Of a stretch of DNA of 64,000 nucleotides, positions 36,407-45,307 are shown piece by piece. Numbering within the stretch: position 1 is the stretch's first letter; the number at the start of each line of letters is the position of its first letter. Source of the stretch: Alphaproteobacteria bacterium. Lineage in GTDB: Bacteria; Pseudomonadota; Alphaproteobacteria; Rhizobiales; Rhizobiaceae. The stretch lies in assembly GCA_018823835.1 (NCBI GenBank), contig JAHJHT010000002.1, forward strand, positions 1,736,001-1,800,000. The letters are read 5' to 3'. Under the pieces are notes generated by a model that had not been told where the DNA came from, did no database searches, and saw only the letters and a program-made list of their open reading frames with translations. Both the position numbers and the translations under genes were made by a program.

Positions 36407-37744
36407 ATGAACGCCCTCACCACGATCGACCATACGCAATGGTATGTGGACGTCCCCCGCTCAATCCGGGGACAGACAATCGTCGGGCTCCTCCTCCTCG
36501 TGCTGACGTTCGGAGGGTTCGGTGTGTGGGCGTTCACGGCCCCGCTGGCTGCCGCGGTGGTGGCTCAGGGGAGCTTCGTGGCGACGGGCCAGAACAAGAT
36601 CATCCAGCACCTCGAGGGCGGGATCATCGACAAGATTTTTGTCGAGGAAGGCGACCATGTCGAAGAAGGCGACCCGATCGTTCGGCTCGACGAAACCGCG
36701 GCACGCGCGAACGAAAGGCAGCTGATTTTGCGGCGCGCCCGGCTGGAAGCGATCAATGCGCGCCTGCTGGCCGAGTACAATGGCGATGAAAAGGTCAATT
36801 TTCCGCGCTTCCTGCTGGACCAGCGCTCCGATCCGGAGGTCGCCGCCATCCTCGAGAGCCAGTCGCTCAGTTTCCAGGCGTCCCGGCGCAAGCTCGAGAG
36901 CGACCTCAGCCTGCTGCACAGCAACATGGAATCGCTGGAGCATCGCGCAAAGGGCTACATGCTGGAAAGGCAGGCCATGGTGCGGCAGGTCGTGCTGCTG
37001 AAAGAGGAACTGGCCGGGAAGCTGATCCTGCTGGATCAGGGCTTCATGCGAAAGCCGGAAACCAACGCGGTGCGGCGGGCTATCGCGGATGCCGAGGGAC
37101 AGATTGGAAAGCTGGCCGCAGAAGCGTCGGAAACCGAGTCGCAGATCGAAAAGCATCGCGGCCAGCTGAAACAGGTCGAGGCAAGCTACAGGCAGGCGGC
37201 GGTGGATGAATTGCAGGCCATCGAAGCTGAACTCGACAGCGTGCGCGAGCAGACACGCAGCGCCGAGAACATCTTGCGCCGCGTCGTCATCGAAGCGCCG
37301 GTATCCGGGACGGTCGTGCGCCTGCACTACCACACCTCGGGCGGCGTCATCGAAAGCGGCAAGAGCATCGTCGAGATCATTCCGACAGACGTACCGCTGA
37401 TCATCGAGACGCAGATAGCCCGTACAGAGATCGACAGCGTCCGCGTCGGCCAACCGGTCGCGGTACGCCTGACGGCATTGAACCGCCGCACAACGCCGGT
37501 GCTGGACGGCAGCGTCTATTATGTCTCGGCCGATTCGATTCCCGATTCGAATCCCAGCCAGCCGCGCGAATTCTACGTCGCGCGGATCAGGCTGCCGTCG
37601 AGCGAACTGCGCAGGGTACCCGGGTTCAGCCCGACGCCGGGTATGCCGGCGGAGATCATGATCAAGACCCAGGAGCGCACCTTCTTCTCCTATCTCAGCC
37701 GGCCGATCCTCGACAGCATGCAGCGCGCATTCCGGGAGCAGTAG
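36407..37744 (+). CDS. HlyD/PrtE-type periplasmic adaptor
   Basis: 445 residues. One membrane helix (about 20-45, VGLLLLVLTFGGFGVWAFTAP), a lipoyl half (IIQHLEGGIIDKIFVEEGDH), a long coiled coil (about 95-280), the second lipoyl half (VVIEAPVSGTVVRLHYHT) and a C-terminal beta-barrel. It connects the exporter encoded 10 bases upstream to an outer-membrane channel. GGAG precedes the ATG. Last gene of the type I unit. Confidence 0.93.
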   Translation: MNALTTIDHTQWYVDVPRSIRGQTIVGLLLLVLTFGGFGVWAFTAPLAAAVVAQGSFVATGQNKIIQHLEGGIIDKIFVEEGDHVEEGDPIVRLDETAARANERQLILRRARLEAINARLLAEYNGDEKVNFPRFLLDQRSDPEVAAILESQSLSFQASRRKLESDLSLLHSNMESLEHRAKGYMLERQAMVRQVVLLKEELAGKLILLDQGFMRKPETNAVRRAIADAEGQIGKLAAEASETESQIEKHRGQLKQVEASYRQAAVDELQAIEAELDSVREQTRSAENILRRVVIEAPVSGTVVRLHYHTSGGVIESGKSIVEIIPTDVPLIIETQIARTEIDSVRVGQPVAVRLTALNRRTTPVLDGSVYYVSADSIPDSNPSQPREFYVARIRLPSSELRRVPGFSPTPGMPAEIMIKTQERTFFSYLSRPILDSMQRAFREQ

Positions 37745-37811
37745 CGGCCGAGCGCGCGCCGTTCGCCGGAACGACGGACCAGTATCGCAGCGTGGATCCG
37801 GCGTGGCGCAA

Positions 37812-38102
37812 CTATCCCGGGCAGGGCCCAGGCGCCGAAATCGGTGTCTTGCCGTCAGGGCACAGCCACGCTGGCTGGATCGGCTGGATGTCCTCGATGC
37901 CGGGGCCCACGAAACAGGCCCGGACAGGATCGGGATTCTGCCCGTAGGTCGGAATCACCGCCACGGGCACCCCGCCGAGCGCCCGGCACTCGGCACCGGT
38001 CATCTTTCCGATCAGGGTCTGCGCGGCCACCGGCGAGGCCGGGACGCACGCCAGTAAAGCCACCATCAAGATCGCAGGGCGGTCCATGCCACAAGTTGCC
38101 AC
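37812..38102 (-). CDS. Small secreted cysteine-containing protein (96 aa)
   Basis: Starts at GTG 38102, eight bases after GGAG. Signal peptide (AILMVALLACVPASPVAAQ) leads a 68-residue mature part with three or more Cys (GAECRALGG, RACFVGPG, WLCPDGKTP) and many Pro. Possibly a disulphide-stabilised periplasmic or outer-face protein. No family recognised. It is opposite in strand to the exporter genes. Confidence 0.55.
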   Translation of the reverse strand: MATCGMDRPAILMVALLACVPASPVAAQTLIGKMTGAECRALGGVPVAVIPTYGQNPDPVRACFVGPGIEDIQPIQPAWLCPDGKTPISAPGPCPG

Positions 38103-38179
38103 GCCAATTTCTCCTTCATGCCGATCAACGGGTTCACAGCAGGTACACAGGCTTGGTCTGCAATCATGCGAGGGCAGTG

Positions 38180-38812
38180 TCAGTCGGTCGAGGCGAGCGA
38201 CTCAAACAGTGGCCCGAAGCCCTTTGCCGGCAGGGGAAGGCGGATCGAGTTTCCTTCGGTCGTGTAGATTACCGCGGCACCGTCCCCGCCCTTTTTAAGA
38301 GCCTCGGTGAAGGCTTCGGGGGCATCTCCCTCGACGAGGCAACCCTGGGCCGTGCAGCGGCTCACCGGGAAATCGGCCGAGTAGCCGGGCAGTTCCACCC
38401 TGACGCCCTTCCCGACGGCAAGGCCGAGCGGGACCGCAATCTGCATCGCCGCCTTGTCGGCGGACGGCACCTTGGCGACGCCCATCACCAGGGCCACCTG
38501 GTTGGCGGCGAGCGCCCTGACGATGACCTGGCAACGCGGCCTTACCTTGGCATCTTCCAGGCATTCGAGCTTCCATTCACCGGCGCTCTTGGAGCCGGAC
38601 TTGTCCGGCTTGGCCGCCTGCCGGACAGGATTTTCCTGGGGCTTTGCGGCTGGTTCCGCACCGGGCAGCGGCGCCTTGTCGGGCAGGCCGACCACGGGAT
38701 CCGGCACGATGGGCTGGACGATCGAGTTGAGCTTCGGATCGCCCTGACCGAAGACAGGCTGGACCGAGAAGGCGGCCAGAGCGAAGGCAAGTGCAATCCG
38801 TGTTCTCGTCAT
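38180..38812 (-). CDS. Invasion-associated locus B (IalB) family protein
   Basis: 210 residues from ATG 38812 (AGGAG five bases upstream). Signal peptide ending VFGQ, a Pro/Ala-rich linker, then the IalB domain: GEWKLECLEDAKVRPRCQVI (paired cysteines), VPLGLAVGKGVRVELPG and RCTAQGCLVEG. IalB-type proteins are periplasmic or surface proteins common in Hyphomicrobiales; the biochemical role is not established. Divergent from the curli-associated gene at 38924. Confidence 0.85.
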   Translation of the reverse strand: MTRTRIALAFALAAFSVQPVFGQGDPKLNSIVQPIVPDPVVGLPDKAPLPGAEPAAKPQENPVRQAAKPDKSGSKSAGEWKLECLEDAKVRPRCQVIVRALAANQVALVMGVAKVPSADKAAMQIAVPLGLAVGKGVRVELPGYSADFPVSRCTAQGCLVEGDAPEAFTEALKKGGDGAAVIYTTEGNSIRLPLPAKGFGPLFESLASTD

Positions 38813-38923
38813 CTCGACTCCTGTACCCATCATGCGCTAGGCACCTTTACTTTATTCCGCAGCGGTAGAAAACTGAATCTGCTTGCCATCGACAGAAGGG
38901 CCAGATCGGCCTCGGGGGAATAC

Positions 38924-39274
38924 ATGCGCAGACTGTACCGACAATTGCTCATCGTCTTTCTCTGCAGCACGACGTCCGCCGCCCTGGCGGCCTCGCAGGC
39001 CTATATCGAGCAGCTCGATGCCGGGCAGACGTCACAGTCGCCCAACGTGCAGCAGGCGCCGGAGGGCCCGGCCTACATCGAGCAGCTGCCGGCTGATTCG
39101 CGGCCAGCCGCGCCCAGCCCGGCGAAGAAGCGCAAAGTAGCCGCTTCAAAGAAGCAAGTTGCGCAGAAAGTGAAGGCAAATCTACCCGACGTCGGAATCG
39201 GCGTAACGCTTGCCCTTGCGCCGGCTAAGAGCAACAGTTCACTCCCGAATGTCGGGCGCGGAGTGGTCCGATAG
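38924..39274 (+). CDS. Small curli-associated secreted protein with duplicated AYIEQL motif
   Basis: 116 residues; GGGGGA just before the ATG. Signal peptide to LAAS, then AYIEQLDAGQ and, 23 residues later, AYIEQLPADS. The same motif begins the mature curlins here (AFISQLDDS at 40642's product; AYIRQIDSG in the small curlin). A Lys/Ala-rich middle (AKKRKVAASKKQVAQKVKA) and a C-terminal pair LPDVGIGV / LPNVGRGV follow. No known family. Position just ahead of csgG suggests a role in curli export or assembly. Confidence 0.6.
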   Translation: MRRLYRQLLIVFLCSTTSAALAASQAYIEQLDAGQTSQSPNVQQAPEGPAYIEQLPADSRPAAPSPAKKRKVAASKKQVAQKVKANLPDVGIGVTLALAPAKSNSSLPNVGRGVVR

Positions 39275-39458
39275 TCCTTCTTGCTTCGGTGCCAGATCGG
39301 AAAAAGTCGCGGTGTGTTGAAGATTCACCACACTTGTGCATGATTCTGCCACAACCGATTTATTCTCTTGCCACCCAGAGTTTCACCCCCTAATCAACTA
39401 CGCCGGGATGGGATCGTCACGTCTTCCAACAGGCCAAGGACGATTTGGGGTGACAGGT

Positions 39459-40313
39459 ATGAGTGTATCGCGACTAGCATTCGCGCTGGCCATTGTCGGC
39501 TTGACGCAGACCGCCTGCCAGACGGGGCAGCGGCTTCCGACGCCGCCGGCTCATCTGGAGTCGCTCACCAAGACGACGCTGAAGCTGCAGGAGATTCCCG
39601 CGCCAGCCGTTCCGGTGGATGTGGCCATCTACGAATTTCCGGACCTGACCGGCCAAGCCAAGCCGAACGAAAACTTCGCCGAATACAGCCGCGCGGTGAC
39701 GCAAGGCGGTGCCAACATTCTCGTCGACGTTCTGAAATCCGCCGGAAACGGCCACTGGTTCAGGGTTGTCGAGAGGGCCGGCCTCAAGAACCTCGTCCAG
39801 GAGCGCACCCTGATCGAGAACACGCAGCGCGCCTATAGCCCGAAGTCGGGCAACCTGCCGCCGGTGCGCTTTGCAGGGCTGATTCTGGAAGGCGGCATTG
39901 TCGGCTACGATTCCAACGAAAGGACTGGCGGCGCGGGCGCGCGGTACCTGGGAATCGGCGGCGATCTCACCTACCGTTCCGACCTCGTCACCATCGCCCT
40001 GCGCGCCGTCAGCGTGCAGAACGGCGAGGTGCTGGTCTCGACCACAACCTCCAAGCAGATCTACTCCTACATGACGCGGGCCGGCGCCTACAAATTCGCC
40101 GTCCCGGAGGAACTGCTCGAGGTCGAGCTGGGGATTTCCTACAACGATCCGGGCCACCTTGCCGTTCGCGAAGCAATGGAATTGGCGGTCTATTCGCTCA
40201 TCGTCGAGGGAATCGGAAACGGGTTGTGGAAACTTGAGGATCCCAGCCAGGAGCAAGTCCTGCTGAACGAATTCTCGCGCACCTACGTGAAAAAAGAGAA
40301 TGCCGGCAGTTAA
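39459..40313 (+). CDS. csgG: CsgG, curli secretion channel lipoprotein
   Basis: 284 residues (E. coli CsgG is 277). Starts MSVSRLAFALAIVGLTQTAC with Cys21 as the lipidation site. CsgG hallmarks: PVDVAIYEFPDLTGQ, NWFRVVERAGLKNLVQERTLI (here HWFRVVERAGL and ERTLIENTQ), FAGLILEGGIVGYDSN and DLVTIALRAVSVQNGEVL. Nine copies form the outer-membrane pore through which curlin subunits pass. The start at 39459 is preferred to a longer frame from 39336 because of the signal peptide. It precedes the giant curlin gene by 328 bases. Confidence 0.95.
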   Translation: MSVSRLAFALAIVGLTQTACQTGQRLPTPPAHLESLTKTTLKLQEIPAPAVPVDVAIYEFPDLTGQAKPNENFAEYSRAVTQGGANILVDVLKSAGNGHWFRVVERAGLKNLVQERTLIENTQRAYSPKSGNLPPVRFAGLILEGGIVGYDSNERTGGAGARYLGIGGDLTYRSDLVTIALRAVSVQNGEVLVSTTTSKQIYSYMTRAGAYKFAVPEELLEVELGISYNDPGHLAVREAMELAVYSLIVEGIGNGLWKLEDPSQEQVLLNEFSRTYVKKENAGS

Positions 40314-40641
40314 GCAGAACGGGTAACTATGACCTCGCTGCTTTCCGGGATCTCCCTCGTTTCTGAGGGCTGGTCGTTATACTCAACTATATAATCAAAT
40401 TTCTATTAAACTTATACTGAGTTGTTTTGCCGGCTTGCGTGGCATGCAACTGATTCCGTCGCATGCTTCTACAGCGTCTGGGAGGTTTCTTGCGTTGTGT
40501 TTACTATTAACGGAACATTAACTTATTTTGCTTGCACCCCTACAACCCACGGTGATAGTTAAGAAAGGGTATCCCGTAGCGGAAGCTCGGGGGTGAGCGT
40601 CTCCAGGACGCTTTGGGATTGGGGTTCAACGGGAGCTAATC
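40314..40641. other. AT-rich upstream region of the giant curlin gene
   Basis: 328 bases, AT-rich in its first two thirds (for example TTTACTATTAACGG and ACATTAACTTATTTTG). It contains two GCATGC hexamers 13 bases apart (40443 and 40461) and a small leader hairpin (AGCGTC, loop TCCAG, GACGCT, 40596-40612) before the ribosome-binding site. It very probably holds a separate curlin promoter; no exact -35/-10 is called. No gene. Confidence 0.5.
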
Positions 40642-43600
40642 ATGTCACGTTCCAGACTCTATGCGAGCCTGATGGCGAGTGTCGCCGTCACGTCGTTTTC
40701 CGGTGCTGCCTATGCAGGCAACACTGCATTTATCAGCCAGTTGGATGACAGCAACTTCGCCTATCTCTCCCAGGAAGGGTCGAACCAGGGCTTCATCTAC
40801 CAGCACGGCAACCACAACACATTCGCTCCAGTGACCGGGGGCGCGACTCCCGGGCTTGCCCAGAGCGGCAGCAATGCGCTCGGTGTCGAGCAGTTGGGCA
40901 ACGACAACTACATCGGCGGCATGTTCCACCAGTTCGGCAACAACATCGGTGGCATCGCCCAGTTCGGCTACGAGAACGTGGTCGACCAGTTCCAGCAGAC
41001 CGGCGAAAACCGCGCAGCGATTTTCCAGGGCGGTTACATGAACCTGGCCCGCAACGTGCAGACCGGCACCGGCAACGACTCCGGCATCATCCAGTTGAAC
41101 TATGTCGATGTGATCGGAAACTTCGCGAGCAACCAGCAGATCGAGGGCGCCGTCAACCACACGACCAACTCGTTCTCGGGCATCCTCCAGGGCGGATACA
41201 ACAATATCGCTACGGTAACCCAGAAGGGTCAAACCAGTTCAACTGCGTCTATCGCGCAGGGCGGTACGGGAAACCAAGCCTACACCAGCCAGACCGTGGA
41301 TTTCTATGATCCCCTCGGAGCAGGCGTCGTCAATGGCTACCACATGGGCCTTGGCAACGAAGCAGGGACTCTCCAGGTCGGCCACGACAACCTGGCCTTC
41401 AACACCCAGGATTCGAGCACCTCAGGCCTGATGGCAATCATCCAGGGCGGCGACCGCAACAAGGCATTCAACCTTCACACCGGCGGCACCGATCACGAAG
41501 CAGCCATCGCCCAGTTCGGTGACGACAATACCGCTGTAAACACCAGCCGCGATGGTACCGGCAACAAGGCCGCAACCCTTCAGATCGGCGACGGAAACTA
41601 CGCCTCCAACAACTCCAGGGACGGTTTTGGCGACGCCGCCGGCATCATCCAGCATGGCAACGCCAATATTGCTTCGAACGACCAGAACGGCGCGGTCAAT
41701 CCAGTGACAAATACCGGAGCCACGGCCCTGATCTTTCAGGATGGCACAAGCAATTTTGGCGCAAACCAGCAGTTTGCCCAGATTCTCGACGGCAACAACA
41801 ACGCCGGCATCGTTCAATTCGGCACATCCAATAGCGGGTGGAACCTGCAGACCGGCGGCCAGAACAACAACGCCGGCATCGTGCAGGGCGGTAACGGTAA
41901 CGGTGCCAGCAACACACAGACCGGTGGTTCCGACGCGTCGGCCCTGATCGTGCAACTCGGCAACGGCAATGTCGGCGTCAACACGCAGACCAATGTCGAT
42001 CCGACCTCGGCGCTCATCGTCCAGGGCGGCACCGGCAACACCGGCGTCAACACGCAGACGGACGTCGACAACTCGGATGCGACAATCGTCCAGTACGGCA
42101 CGGCAGCGCTGGCGAACGTGGCAGGCAACGTGCAGTCCGACTCGAATGGCGCGTCGGCCCTGATCACACAGTTCAACGATGGCGGCTCGATCAACGACGC
42201 TTACAACTTCCAGACGGGCGTCGTCGATGCGACGGGCCTGATCGCACAGTTCGGCGGCGACAATACGGCTGTGAACCTGCAGCAGGCTGGCAGTTCGGGT
42301 GTCGCCGCAGCCATTCTGCAGGTTGGCGAAGGCAACACGGCCAGCAATACGCAAGGTGGGATTGTTTCGGGTCAGGTTGAAATGCCGGCGTTCACCGAAG
42401 CACGTTCAAATGGCTTTTTGGGGGTACAGCGCCGCTACTATTTCGCGCCAGCCACTGTAAGCGGATCGGGGGCAACGCCAGCTGTCGACTCAAATGCGGC
42501 GGTGGTACAGGTCGGTGAGCGCAACACTGCCTCGAACAGCCAGGTGGGTGCCTATTCTCCTGGGGTTACCTCCTATCAGACAACGAGATATGAGCAGTCA
42601 AAACTGTTAGGAGTCTGGGTCGATACGGGTTCATCAACAAGGACTGTTACCTTGGGAACCCCTTTGGCTCCAGTCGTGACGCCCACCATCGCTTCCAATG
42701 CCATCATCGGCCAGTTCGGCGATGACAATGTCGCGGTGAACCAGCAGGTCGCCACTTCGGGTGCCGATGCGGCTTCCGTACAGATCGGCGATCGCAACGG
42801 AGCGGTAAACCTGCAGACGATGACAATCGACTCGGCCGCCGCCAATCTTCAGATCGGCGATGACAACAGTGCCACTAACGTGCAGACCATGACCGCAAAC
42901 TCCAGTGCGGCCACGGTTCAGGTTGGCAACGATAACATCGCGGCCAACCAGCAGACCGGTACGACCGACTCGCTCGCTGCCATCGTTTCCGTGGGTGACA
43001 GCAACACTGCCGGTAACGTGCAGATGGCGACTACAGATGCCGATGCAGCCATCGTTCAGGTTGGCGACGAAAATGTCGCCTTCAATAACCAGGACGGCGT
43101 GAGCGACGCGCTTGCTCTGGCAGTCCAGGTCGGCAGCCGCAACAGCGCCGCCAACAACCAGGCGCACGATAGCTCGCAGGTCGCGGCGCTGATCGTGCAG
43201 GTCGGCGACGATAATGAAGCAGCCAACATCCAGGGCGTTGAAACGGTAACCGTGGAAGTTCTCGGAAATCCGCTATCGACTGCCAATTCCCCGGCAACCT
43301 TGTCGGCAGCGGCCATTGTGCAGGCCGGTGATCGCAACAAGGCCGTCAACGTGCAGGGCGGTTCGATCGAGGTCGTGTCGGATCCGATCCTCGGGGCCAT
43401 CAGGCTGCCTGGTCCGGCAGTTGCCTCGGTGGCGGGCATCGCGCAGTTCGGTGACGACAACGAAGCCGGTACTGTGCAGGTTGCAAGTCTTGGCGCAGTT
43501 GCCGGAACTCTGCAGATCGGCGACGACAATACGGCTGCTACTTCGCAGCAGGTCGTTGCGGGCGTACTTGCGGTAACCGTCCAGGAAGGCACCGGCAACG

Positions 43601-44163
43601 TCGCCGCCACCAACCAGGAAGCAGCCGTTCTTTCGGCGGCCGGGACCATCCAGTCGGGCAATGCCAACACTGCCTTCACGACGCAGGCCGGCAATCTCGA
43701 CCTGACCGGCGTCACGTCGCTGGACGACCTGACGGGATTGCAGGTGGCCTCCGCCGACCTGTCGCTCACCGCGCAGATCGGCAACGGCAACTGGGCAGTC
43801 ACCTCGCAGGGCGGCTCCAACAACAAGGCCGGCACGCTACAGAGCGGCAATTCCAACGCCGCACTCACCGTGCAGACCGGTGCAAGCAGTGCCTCGCTCA
43901 TCGTCCAGGCCGCCGACAGTTCCGGCGCCGTGGTCAACCAGTCGGGCTCCTCGCACAATTCTGGTGTGATCCAGGCCGGCCAGTACAGCTACGCGCTGGT
44001 CAACCAGATCGGCAGCTCCAACAACTCGCTGATCCTGCAGAACGGCACCGGAGCAAACGCTGGTGAGGGCAACTACGCGACTGTTTCACAGAGCGGCAAT
44101 GGCCAGAACTCGCTGGTCATCCAGTCCGGTCACAGCAACGTCGCGTTCGTGACCCAGAACTAG
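40642..44163 (+). CDS. csgA: Giant curlin (CsgA-superfamily) with about 45 repeats
   Basis: 1173 residues against about 150 for E. coli CsgA. A signal peptide ending AAYA is followed by about 45 curlin repeats of consensus A-x-[IVL]-x-Q-x-G-[DN]-x-N-x-A-x-x-x-Q (examples IAQFGDDNTAVN, VQVGDDNEAANIQ, LQIGDDNTAATSQ). E. coli CsgA has five. Aromatic/Arg-rich insertions interrupt the array near residues 571-611 (FLGVQRRYYFAP), 635-680 and 866-930. The repeats predict a very long beta-solenoid amyloid. Exported through CsgG. GGGAGC lies upstream of the ATG; a strong hairpin follows the stop. Confidence 0.9.
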   Translation: MSRSRLYASLMASVAVTSFSGAAYAGNTAFISQLDDSNFAYLSQEGSNQGFIYQHGNHNTFAPVTGGATPGLAQSGSNALGVEQLGNDNYIGGMFHQFGNNIGGIAQFGYENVVDQFQQTGENRAAIFQGGYMNLARNVQTGTGNDSGIIQLNYVDVIGNFASNQQIEGAVNHTTNSFSGILQGGYNNIATVTQKGQTSSTASIAQGGTGNQAYTSQTVDFYDPLGAGVVNGYHMGLGNEAGTLQVGHDNLAFNTQDSSTSGLMAIIQGGDRNKAFNLHTGGTDHEAAIAQFGDDNTAVNTSRDGTGNKAATLQIGDGNYASNNSRDGFGDAAGIIQHGNANIASNDQNGAVNPVTNTGATALIFQDGTSNFGANQQFAQILDGNNNAGIVQFGTSNSGWNLQTGGQNNNAGIVQGGNGNGASNTQTGGSDASALIVQLGNGNVGVNTQTNVDPTSALIVQGGTGNTGVNTQTDVDNSDATIVQYGTAALANVAGNVQSDSNGASALITQFNDGGSINDAYNFQTGVVDATGLIAQFGGDNTAVNLQQAGSSGVAAAILQVGEGNTASNTQGGIVSGQVEMPAFTEARSNGFLGVQRRYYFAPATVSGSGATPAVDSNAAVVQVGERNTASNSQVGAYSPGVTSYQTTRYEQSKLLGVWVDTGSSTRTVTLGTPLAPVVTPTIASNAIIGQFGDDNVAVNQQVATSGADAASVQIGDRNGAVNLQTMTIDSAAANLQIGDDNSATNVQTMTANSSAATVQVGNDNIAANQQTGTTDSLAAIVSVGDSNTAGNVQMATTDADAAIVQVGDENVAFNNQDGVSDALALAVQVGSRNSAANNQAHDSSQVAALIVQVGDDNEAANIQGVETVTVEVLGNPLSTANSPATLSAAAIVQAGDRNKAVNVQGGSIEVVSDPILGAIRLPGPAVASVAGIAQFGDDNEAGTVQVASLGAVAGTLQIGDDNTAATSQQVVAGVLAVTVQEGTGNVAATNQEAAVLSAAGTIQSGNANTAFTTQAGNLDLTGVTSLDDLTGLQVASADLSLTAQIGNGNWAVTSQGGSNNKAGTLQSGNSNAALTVQTGASSASLIVQAADSSGAVVNQSGSSHNSGVIQAGQYSYALVNQIGSSNNSLILQNGTGANAGEGNYATVSQSGNGQNSLVIQSGHSNVAFVTQN

Positions 44164-44170
44164 CACCTGT

Positions 44171-44204
44171 CAAGGACGGGGCGCCACACGGCGCCCCGTC
44201 CTTG
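44171..44204 (+). terminator. Strong hairpin after the giant curlin gene
   Basis: A perfect 15-bp stem (CAAGGACGGGGCGCC and complement) with loop ACAC, starting seven bases after the stop. It lacks a T-run, so some read-through to csgH is likely; it would keep curlin mRNA above that of the accessory genes. Confidence 0.8.
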
Positions 44205-44230
44205 GTTCCCGCGCAAGCAGGGAGGCAGAC

Positions 44231-44623
44231 ATGAAGCGAGAAAGTTTCGCGTTCGCAGGCATTCTGATCTTCATCAGCAGCAGTGGGGCAGAATCCATGG
44301 CCAACCAGATTCTCGACGCCGAAATCCTCGACCAGCGGGTCACGCGCTGTGGCGTCAGCATCGAGGGTGACGCCATGAAATCGATCCGGGCATTCATCGA
44401 AACGTCCGATGACCTCAAGGGCAAGATCGACATCAATGTACGCAGCCGATCGGGCTCCAACGTCAACGCCACGCACCAGTCGATCGGGTTTCCGGGCAAT
44501 AGCGTGATTTCCGTGGGGCGCCCCTCGAGCATGCGGATCGAAATGACGGCGACGGCGCAGGGCAGGGAAATCTGCCGCCTGTCGGAAGAGATCGAATTCG
44601 AGCAGCCAGGGATCCGGATCTAG
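44231..44623 (+). CDS. csgH: CsgH-type periplasmic curli chaperone
   Basis: 130 residues; GGGAGG eight bases before the ATG. Short signal (FAFAGILIFISSSGAES), then an Ig-like beta-sandwich: DAEILDQRVTRCGVSIEGD, KGKIDINVRSRSGSN and MRIEMTATAQGREICRLS with two Cys. CsgH is the alphaproteobacterial counterpart of CsgC, which stops curlin from polymerising in the periplasm. It follows the giant curlin gene directly. Confidence 0.85.
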   Translation: MKRESFAFAGILIFISSSGAESMANQILDAEILDQRVTRCGVSIEGDAMKSIRAFIETSDDLKGKIDINVRSRSGSNVNATHQSIGFPGNSVISVGRPSSMRIEMTATAQGREICRLSEEIEFEQPGIRI

Positions 44624-44649
44624 CCGGCATCGGAAGGCGCAAGGGATAT

Positions 44650-45252
44650 ATGGGCATGATGCACAAATGGATTGGCCGGACAGCACGGGCCGTTGCTGTC
44701 TCGGCGCTGGTGCTGGGTACGTCGGTTGCCCAGGCGGAGGACATCTACCTGCTCGATCAGGGCGCCGCGGAAAGCAATCTCAGCCCGCTGATGCAGCCGA
44801 TCAGCCCCTTCGTCAACGGCGACGCGCAGACGACAACGACAATCGCGCAGATCGGCGAGAACAACTTCGCAACCGCCCGGGTCACCGGCGAGAGCAACCT
44901 TTCGGTGATCGGGCAGAGCGGCAGCCGCAACCGCGCGGTGCAGGCGATCGAGGGGCACAATTCGGCAATGCTGCTGGTCCAGGGCGGCAGCAACAATAAT
45001 GTGCTGCAGGCCAGCAAGGGCGACAACAATTTCCAGCTTGTCGGCGTTTCGGGCAACAACAACAATGTCGGTTACGTGCAGGTCGGCAACAGCCTGGCCG
45101 GGGCGCTCGACGTGACCGGCGCGAGCAATTCAACTGTACTGGCGTTGCAGACGCCGGCTTCTGGAAATTATCTGATGCCGACGGGTCTGCGAGGGCTGCA
45201 AAACACGGTCGTGGTCATCGTGCCTGGCAGGATGTACGTGATCCCCAAATAG
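44650..45252 (+). CDS. Curlin-like minor subunit (CsgB-like)
   Basis: 200 residues. Signal peptide (VAVSALVLGTSVAQA), then five to six loose curlin repeats (TIAQIGENNFATARV, VIGQSGSRNRAVQAI, LVQGGSNNNVLQAS, LVGVSGNNNNVGYVQ) and a non-repeat C-terminus ending GRMYVIPK. In enteric bacteria CsgB is a smaller nucleator that stays at the cell surface; a CsgB-like role is inferred, not proven. Confidence 0.75.
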   Translation: MGMMHKWIGRTARAVAVSALVLGTSVAQAEDIYLLDQGAAESNLSPLMQPISPFVNGDAQTTTTIAQIGENNFATARVTGESNLSVIGQSGSRNRAVQAIEGHNSAMLLVQGGSNNNVLQASKGDNNFQLVGVSGNNNNVGYVQVGNSLAGALDVTGASNSTVLALQTPASGNYLMPTGLRGLQNTVVVIVPGRMYVIPK

Positions 45253-45307
45253 TTGCTGGAGTGAGCGGGCAACTCCGGCTATTCTGCACCAAAATCGGAG
45301 ACTATCG

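Noticed and set aside
34115..36439. 774-codon minus-strand frame opposite the exporter
   Set aside because: Antisense shadow of the PrtD-like gene, which has all expected motifs.
40642..44163. CRISPR-like look of the regularly spaced repeats
   Set aside because: The regularity comes from curlin protein repeats in one continuous reading frame; DNA units are not identical and there are no spacers or cas genes.
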